Source of the DNA: Candidatus Gottesmanbacteria bacterium
GTDB taxonomy: Bacteria > Patescibacteriota > Microgenomatia > JACOXO01
Length of the DNA: 33,946 nt
NCBI GenBank assembly: GCA_016182365.1
Contig: JACOXO010000019.1
Span: 1-33,946, forward strand
Direction: 5' to 3'
The position numbers and the translations under genes were made by a program. A model generated the notes under the pieces. It did no database searches, was not told where the DNA came from, and worked only from the letters and a program-made list of their open reading frames with translations. This document shows positions 30,018-33,946 of the stretch, one piece after another. Position 1 is the stretch's first letter, and each line of letters begins with the position of its first letter.

Positions 30018-31715
30018 TTAATCCTGTGCAACTCTTAGTACTTCCTCAATTGAGGTAACACCCTCAACAACTTTTAGGTATCCATCCTGTTTCATAGTTA
30101 TCATCCCTTCGCTGATAGCCTGTTTTTCAATATCCTGAGATGATGCTCTTTGTAATATAAGATGGCCAATTTTTTCTGATACCGGCAAAACCTCAAATAT
30201 ACCAACCCTACCTAAATATCCTGTATTGGCACATTCATTACAACCCTTACCCCTATAAATCTTGCTCATGGTATTTTGGTTATATAATGATCCTAACACT
30301 TTTTTAATATCGGCAACAACTTCTGGCGGGGGAATTATAGAAGTTTTACACGATTGACATATCTTTCTGCAAATACGCTGGCCCACAACACCATTCAATG
30401 ATGAAACTACAAGGAAGGGTTCTGCTTTCATATCCATAAGCCTTGGAATTGCACCAGCCGCGTTATTAGTATGTAGTGTTGAAAAAACTAAATGGCCAGT
30501 AAGAGCTGCTTGGATTGCCAGGTCAGTAGTTTCCTGATCCCTAATCTCTCCTACCAGAATGATATTAGGATCCTGCCTTAAGAAGGCTCTAAGCCCGTTT
30601 GCAAAAGTCAAACCTGCCCCTGGGTTTATCTGTACCTGGTTAATTCCGGCAATTTTGTACTCAACAGGATCTTCAAGAGTAACAATATTTACCTTAATAG
30701 TATTCAACTTTGATAAAATCGCATAAAGAGTAGTTGTTTTACCTGATCCGGTAGGACCAGTAACTAGAATTATGCCGTGAGGTCTATCTATTTGGACTTC
30801 AAGATTTTTAAGAGCAATTCCTCTTAAACCCAACTCAGGAAGTTTTGGCACACCGCCGGATTTTTTCAAAAGACGCATAACCACTTTCTCTCCCCAAACG
30901 GTAGGAAGAGTTGAAATACGAAGGTCAACCTCATCGCTGCCCATTTTGAAATTAAACCTTCCATCCTGGGGTATACGCCTTTCATCAATCTTCATCTGTG
31001 CCAGAATCTTGATTCTGGAAACAACGGCATCGTGCACCTTTCGCGGAAGTGCCAGTTTTTCAGTTAGAATTCCATCAATTCGATAGCGGACTCTTGTTTC
31101 TTTCTCCTCAGGTTCTATATGAATATCTGAAGCCCTACTTTTCATTGCAAATTCAAGAATTGTTGAAACAATTTTTGCAATCGGCGCTTCCCTGATTATT
31201 TCCCCAATTTGTTTTGCATCTATTGTATTGATATCAGGCCCAACTGTTTCTTTTAATGCCTCTGTCACCTCTGAGGATAAATTTTGGGCATACTGATCAT
31301 CTATAGCGCGTTTAATATCCTCAGGCAACCCCAGAAAGCTTTTAACTTTTTTACCTGCTTTTTTTTCTACAAACTCAATAATCTGCAAATTTAAAGGATC
31401 ATCCATTGCAACATAAAGTTCTCCGGTTTGAGGATCCATAAAGAATGGAAATATGGTGTAGCGTCTTGCCACAGGTTCGGGAATTAACGATAGCACTTCA
31501 GGGGATATACCTTTTCCGGCAAGTTTTACGTAATCAATACCCAAAAGTTTAGCTCTTCCCTGGGCTATTTGTTCTTCGTTTGCCAAATGCTTCTTAAGAA
31601 GGATGTCCTGCTCACTTGTTCCGGTGTTATATGATTCAACTTTGATCTGCTGACCAACTTCAGCTGGAATTACTTTATTTTCAACAAGTACATCAACAAT
31701 TGATTGGGCAGACAT
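30018..31715 (-). CDS. pilB: Type IV pilus extension ATPase PilB
   Basis: PilB drives pilus extension. ATG 31715 (MSAQSIVDVLVENKVIPAEVG) is preferred to the track start 31730, because the -10 TATGAT overlaps the upstream ATG; this gives 565 aa. An N-terminal GSPII_E domain (LLGIDYVKLAGKGISPEVLSLIPEPVARRY) is followed by SDIHIEPEEKETRVRYRIDG, Walker A GPTGSGKTT, Asp box TLEDPVEYKI, Walker B NIILVGEIRD and the His box HLVFSTLHTN. The C-terminal zinc finger uses CRKICQSC and CNECANTGY. It heads pilB-pilT-pilC-pilin and is divergent from holB. Confidence 0.95.
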   Translation of the reverse strand: MSAQSIVDVLVENKVIPAEVGQQIKVESYNTGTSEQDILLKKHLANEEQIAQGRAKLLGIDYVKLAGKGISPEVLSLIPEPVARRYTIFPFFMDPQTGELYVAMDDPLNLQIIEFVEKKAGKKVKSFLGLPEDIKRAIDDQYAQNLSSEVTEALKETVGPDINTIDAKQIGEIIREAPIAKIVSTILEFAMKSRASDIHIEPEEKETRVRYRIDGILTEKLALPRKVHDAVVSRIKILAQMKIDERRIPQDGRFNFKMGSDEVDLRISTLPTVWGEKVVMRLLKKSGGVPKLPELGLRGIALKNLEVQIDRPHGIILVTGPTGSGKTTTLYAILSKLNTIKVNIVTLEDPVEYKIAGINQVQINPGAGLTFANGLRAFLRQDPNIILVGEIRDQETTDLAIQAALTGHLVFSTLHTNNAAGAIPRLMDMKAEPFLVVSSLNGVVGQRICRKICQSCKTSIIPPPEVVADIKKVLGSLYNQNTMSKIYRGKGCNECANTGYLGRVGIFEVLPVSEKIGHLILQRASSQDIEKQAISEGMITMKQDGYLKVVEGVTSIEEVLRVAQD

Positions 31716-31725
31716 AATTCCTTTT

Positions 31726-31755
31726 ATCATAGCTTCAGTTCGGATATAATGTCAA
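31726..31755. promoter_or_regulatory. Divergent promoters of pilB and the holB-like gene
   Basis: For pilB, TTGACA (31755-31750), 18 bp and TATGAT (31731-31726) on the minus strand. For the holB-like gene, TATAAT (31745-31750) on the plus strand lies eight bases before ATG 31759. The plus-strand -10 overlaps the minus-strand -35 by one base, so polymerases at the two would compete. Confidence 0.55.
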
Positions 31756-31758
31756 CGT

Positions 31759-32436
31759 ATGCATTCATTTATAATTTTAGGTACTGATAGGGATAAAGTT
31801 GAAAATTCTGCAAGAGAAATTATTAGCCGATATAAAATAAAAAAATATAATTTAATAACAGTTGATGATACTAGCATTAAAAGTGTCCGGGAAAAAATAA
31901 TAAAGCTTATCAATAACTCCCAAAAACAAGAATTTCAGGCGCTAGTTATAAATGAAATTGGGAAACTGCGTGAAGACGCCCAGCAAACTCTTTTAAAAAC
32001 TTTAGAAGAACCCCCAGTTAATACGATTTGTATTATCATGGGTACTTATTCTGATTTTATCTTACCTACAATATTATCAAGGAGCCAAATAATCCCTGTT
32101 AATAATAAACAAGTTGAAATAGATGTCAAAGAATTTAGTAACTATTGGCAACCTATTATTACTGCAACTGGTTTATCTGAAAAACTTATTGCCGCAACAA
32201 GAATAAGCCAGGATTATAGCAATAAAAACCTATTATTAGACTGGTTGGATAGACAAATCTTATTTTTCAGATCTGTTATGTACAAAAGGACAACTGGAAG
32301 TATAAAAGGTAAAATGAATGCTTTGGAAATTGGCCTAATAATTAAAAATCTGCTTAATGCCAAACGCTACATAAGCGGCAATGTCAACACAAAATTGGTA
32401 ATTGATAATTTGCTTTTAAGCTTACCATCCAAATAA
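31759..32436 (+). CDS. holB: DNA polymerase III delta' subunit-like (HolB)
   Basis: The 225-aa protein has the clamp-loader core signatures ALVINEIGKLREDAQQTLLKTLEEPPVNTICIIMGTYSDFILPTILSRSQIIPV. LLKTLEEPP and LPTILSRSQ (sensor-1 SRC-like region) are the hallmarks. The N-terminus (MHSFIILGTDRDKVENSAREI) has no P-loop, in keeping with delta' being a non-ATPase arm of the clamp loader. The C-terminal helical domain is short. It may help load the sliding clamp in the replisome. Confidence 0.85.
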   Translation: MHSFIILGTDRDKVENSAREIISRYKIKKYNLITVDDTSIKSVREKIIKLINNSQKQEFQALVINEIGKLREDAQQTLLKTLEEPPVNTICIIMGTYSDFILPTILSRSQIIPVNNKQVEIDVKEFSNYWQPIITATGLSEKLIAATRISQDYSNKNLLLDWLDRQILFFRSVMYKRTTGSIKGKMNALEIGLIIKNLLNAKRYISGNVNTKLVIDNLLLSLPSK

Positions 32437-32459
32437 CTCTCTGCGTTTTTAGATTTACC

Positions 32460-32492
32460 AGAGGTGGCGTAGCTATTCCACCTCTAAGGTGG
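32460..32492 (+). promoter_or_regulatory. Alternative hairpins / AGGTGG repeats between holB and gyrB
   Basis: AGAGGTGG (32460-32467) pairs perfectly with CCACCTCT (32478-32485). CCACCT (32478-32483) can equally pair with AGGTGG (32487-32492). The two stems exclude each other. No T tract follows, so this is not a standard terminator; as DNA it could be an operator with three AGGTGG units. Confidence 0.45.
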
Positions 32493-32506
32493 AAATTTAA
32501 ATAGCA

Positions 32507-32565
32507 TGGACAGCGCTTTTATGTTGTGTTAAAATGACTTTAATAAAGCGATAAATGCGCTTATT
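32507..32565 (+). promoter_or_regulatory. gyrB promoter and 5' hairpin
   Basis: TGGACA (32507-32512), 17 bp and TAAAAT (32530-32535) predict a start near 32542. The first transcribed bases would form AATAAAGCG-ATAAATG-CGCTTATT, a short stem with one bulge followed by TTTTTGTTTT. This could stop holB read-through or act at the 5' end of the gyrB mRNA. No Shine-Dalgarno precedes the gyrB ATG. Confidence 0.45.
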
Positions 32566-32582
32566 TTTGTTTTAAATGACAT

Positions 32583-33946
32583 ATGCAGAAAACCTCATAT
32601 ACGGGAAAAGATATTGTAGTTTTGGAGGGGTTAGAGCCGGTTCGGAAAAGGCCGGCAATGTATATAGGATCCACAGATTCTTCGGGAGTCCACCATTGTC
32701 TTACAGAAATTGTTGACAACTCCCTTGATGAAGCTTTGGCTGGGTTTGCCAAAAACTGCTGGGTAGTTTTGCACAAAGACTCAACAGCAACAGTTGCTGA
32801 TGATGGCCGGGGAATTCCTATTGATTTTCTTCCTAAATACAACCAGAGTGCTTTGGAAATTGTAATGACCAAGCTTCATGCCGGAGGCAAGTTTGAAAAT
32901 AAAGCATATAAAGTTTCAGGAGGTTTGCATGGTGTTGGGGCATCAGTTGTTAATGCCTTGTCCGAAGAATGTATTGTTGAGGTTAATAGAGATTCTAAAA
33001 CATATACCCAAACTTATCGAAGAGGAAAACCTTTTAACAAACTAACCGAAGTCAAAGAGCAAAGAAAGCACCCTTTTATCCCAAGTAGAAAAACAGGTAC
33101 ACTAACCTGGTTTAAATTGGATAGTCAGATTTTTAAAGATACGACATTAAACCAAGAAAAAATTGTTGACCAGCTAAAACATAGAGCTTACATTGTACCT
33201 GCAATTACGTTTCATTTCCTTGATGAAAGAGATGGATTTAAATATCATTTGCATTTTGAAGGCGGAATTAAAAGTCTGGTTCGTGAACTTAACCGTAATA
33301 AACCTACAATTCATGATGTTATATTTTTCAAAAAAACAGAGAATGAAGTGGAACTAGAAATTGCAATCCAATATAACGACGGCTTCAATGAAAATGTTGA
33401 AAGCTTTGTTAACGTAATAAATACTCCGGAAGGAGGAACACACATTAGCGGATTTAAAACAGCTTTAACCAGGGTGATTAACGATTATGCTAAAAAAACT
33501 CTTGGTGAAAAAGACAAAAAGGAAATTGATATTATTGGTGAGGACACAAGAGAAGGATTAACTGCTGTGGTTCTGGTTAAAATGTCATCGGTTAATCTCC
33601 AGTTTGAAGGACAGACTAAATCAAAGCTAGGAAATGCGGAAATCCAACCATTTGTCGCTGTTGCAGTTAAAGAATTTTTAGATCTTTATTTTGAGGAAAA
33701 TCCAGGAGTCGGAAGAGCAATTCTGGAAAAAGTTTTCCTGGCATCCCGAGCACGCCTTGCTGCCAAGGCAGCCAAAGATGCAATAATAAGAAAGGGAGCT
33801 CTAGAAGGAGCATCTCTTCCGGGTAAACTTGCTGATTGCCAGGAAAAAGACCCTAAATTGTCAGAGATATTCATAGTGGAAGGAAATTCTGCAGGCGGTA
33901 CAGCAAAGATGGGAAGAGATAGAAAGTATCAGGCAATTTTGCCTCT
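32583..33946 (+). CDS. gyrB: DNA gyrase subunit B (partial, cut by window end)
   Basis: The ORF track lists only shadows because the frame is open at the window edge. From ATG 32583 (in-frame TGA just upstream) 454 codons are present. The GHKL ATPase domain includes LEGLEPVRKRPAMYIGST, EIVDNSLDEALAG, DDGRGIPI and GGLHGVGASVVNALS. The transducer has QTKSKLGNAEI. The TOPRIM start is IFIVEGNSAGGTAKMGRDRKYQAILP. The usual EGDSAGG is EGNSAGG here. LPGKLADCQEKDP before it favours GyrB over ParE. With GyrA it introduces negative supercoils. Confidence 0.95.
   Translation, partial: MQKTSYTGKDIVVLEGLEPVRKRPAMYIGSTDSSGVHHCLTEIVDNSLDEALAGFAKNCWVVLHKDSTATVADDGRGIPIDFLPKYNQSALEIVMTKLHAGGKFENKAYKVSGGLHGVGASVVNALSEECIVEVNRDSKTYTQTYRRGKPFNKLTEVKEQRKHPFIPSRKTGTLTWFKLDSQIFKDTTLNQEKIVDQLKHRAYIVPAITFHFLDERDGFKYHLHFEGGIKSLVRELNRNKPTIHDVIFFKKTENEVELEIAIQYNDGFNENVESFVNVINTPEGGTHISGFKTALTRVINDYAKKTLGEKDKKEIDIIGEDTREGLTAVVLVKMSSVNLQFEGQTKSKLGNAEIQPFVAVAVKEFLDLYFEENPGVGRAILEKVFLASRARLAAKAAKDAIIRKGALEGASLPGKLADCQEKDPKLSEIFIVEGNSAGGTAKMGRDRKYQAILP

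Noticed and set aside
32561-33874. Minus-strand ORFs of 103 and 62 aa
   Set aside because: They are shadows of gyrB, whose own frame is open at the window end and therefore missing from the track.
1-33946. tRNA, rRNA, CRISPR array, insertion sequence or integrase genes
   Set aside because: Intergenic gaps are short; no cloverleaf-like segments, spaced repeats or transposase motifs were found by reading both strands.
1-33946. Alternative genetic code (UGA as glycine)
   Set aside because: TGA ends nusB, rnc and pilC at the expected family lengths, and tryptophan is encoded by TGG.

Overview
The window reads as a chromosomal segment of a Patescibacteria (CPR) bacterium, most like the Microgenomates branch. 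This is inferred from the AT-rich DNA, tightly packed genes, a stripped-down housekeeping block, a large type IV pilus (T4P) locus with many small prepilins of the RDxxRKxDL type, a CofE-like ligase and secreted proteins with PTPTPT linkers. UGA is used as a stop (rnc, nusB, pilC), so the recoded UGA=Gly code of some CPR lineages does not apply. No tRNA, rRNA, CRISPR array or insertion sequence was seen, and there is no gene-free stretch longer than 300 bp.

Layout. (1) 1-4649: a CofE-like ligase on the minus strand (cut by the window start) faces recG, rpmF, nusB, an acyl-carrier-like gene, rnc, rpsP and khpA. This is a shrunken form of the classical recG-plsX-fabD-fabG-acpP-rnc-...-rpsP-khpA neighbourhood in which every lipid-synthesis enzyme is absent. 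(2) 4689-9351: accessory zone with a small exported protein, two Fic-domain proteins, a membrane-anchored cupredoxin, a DUF6922/AbiEii-type nucleotidyltransferase pair and an AbrB/Doc toxin-antitoxin pair. The last pair lies between two exact 21-bp direct repeats. (3) 9354-15163: exported proteins, namely a 778-aa modular surface protein, a CARDB-like paralogue, a Tat-signal beta-rich protein, a small anchored protein and a Tat-signal papain-like protease. A compact minus-strand transcription unit (promoter, 15-codon ORF, three hairpins, terminator) sits at 13664-13778. (4) 15153-31730: the T4P machine. pilD plus eight small prepilins, a PilX-like protein and pilM/pilN/pilO run leftward; pilB, pilT, pilC and a separately placed, probably major, pilin form a second leftward block. 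Two large membrane proteins (YfhO-like and DUF2723/TMEM260-like with TPRs) lie between the blocks and could glycosylate pilins or surface proteins. (5) 31759-33946: holB-like gene and the 5' two thirds of gyrB (cut by the window end).

Expression. Many promoters have a sigma70-like -10 box ending six or seven bases before the start codon (rpmF, the 4689 gene, fic1, cupredoxin, DUF6922, pilX-like, DUF2723, probably recG), so these mRNAs should be leaderless. This rule was used to correct several start codons. Strong Shine-Dalgarno sequences appear before only a few genes, notably the pilin at 27119-27631 and the AbrB-type antitoxin.

Best candidates for something undescribed: the attenuator-like minus-strand unit at 13664-13778; six tandem 10-bp repeats abutting the second Fic gene; the 21-bp repeat-bounded toxin-antitoxin cassette; the inverted array of CGAANNN heptamers between pilT and pilC; and an acyl-carrier-like protein whose phosphopantetheine serine is replaced by lysine.
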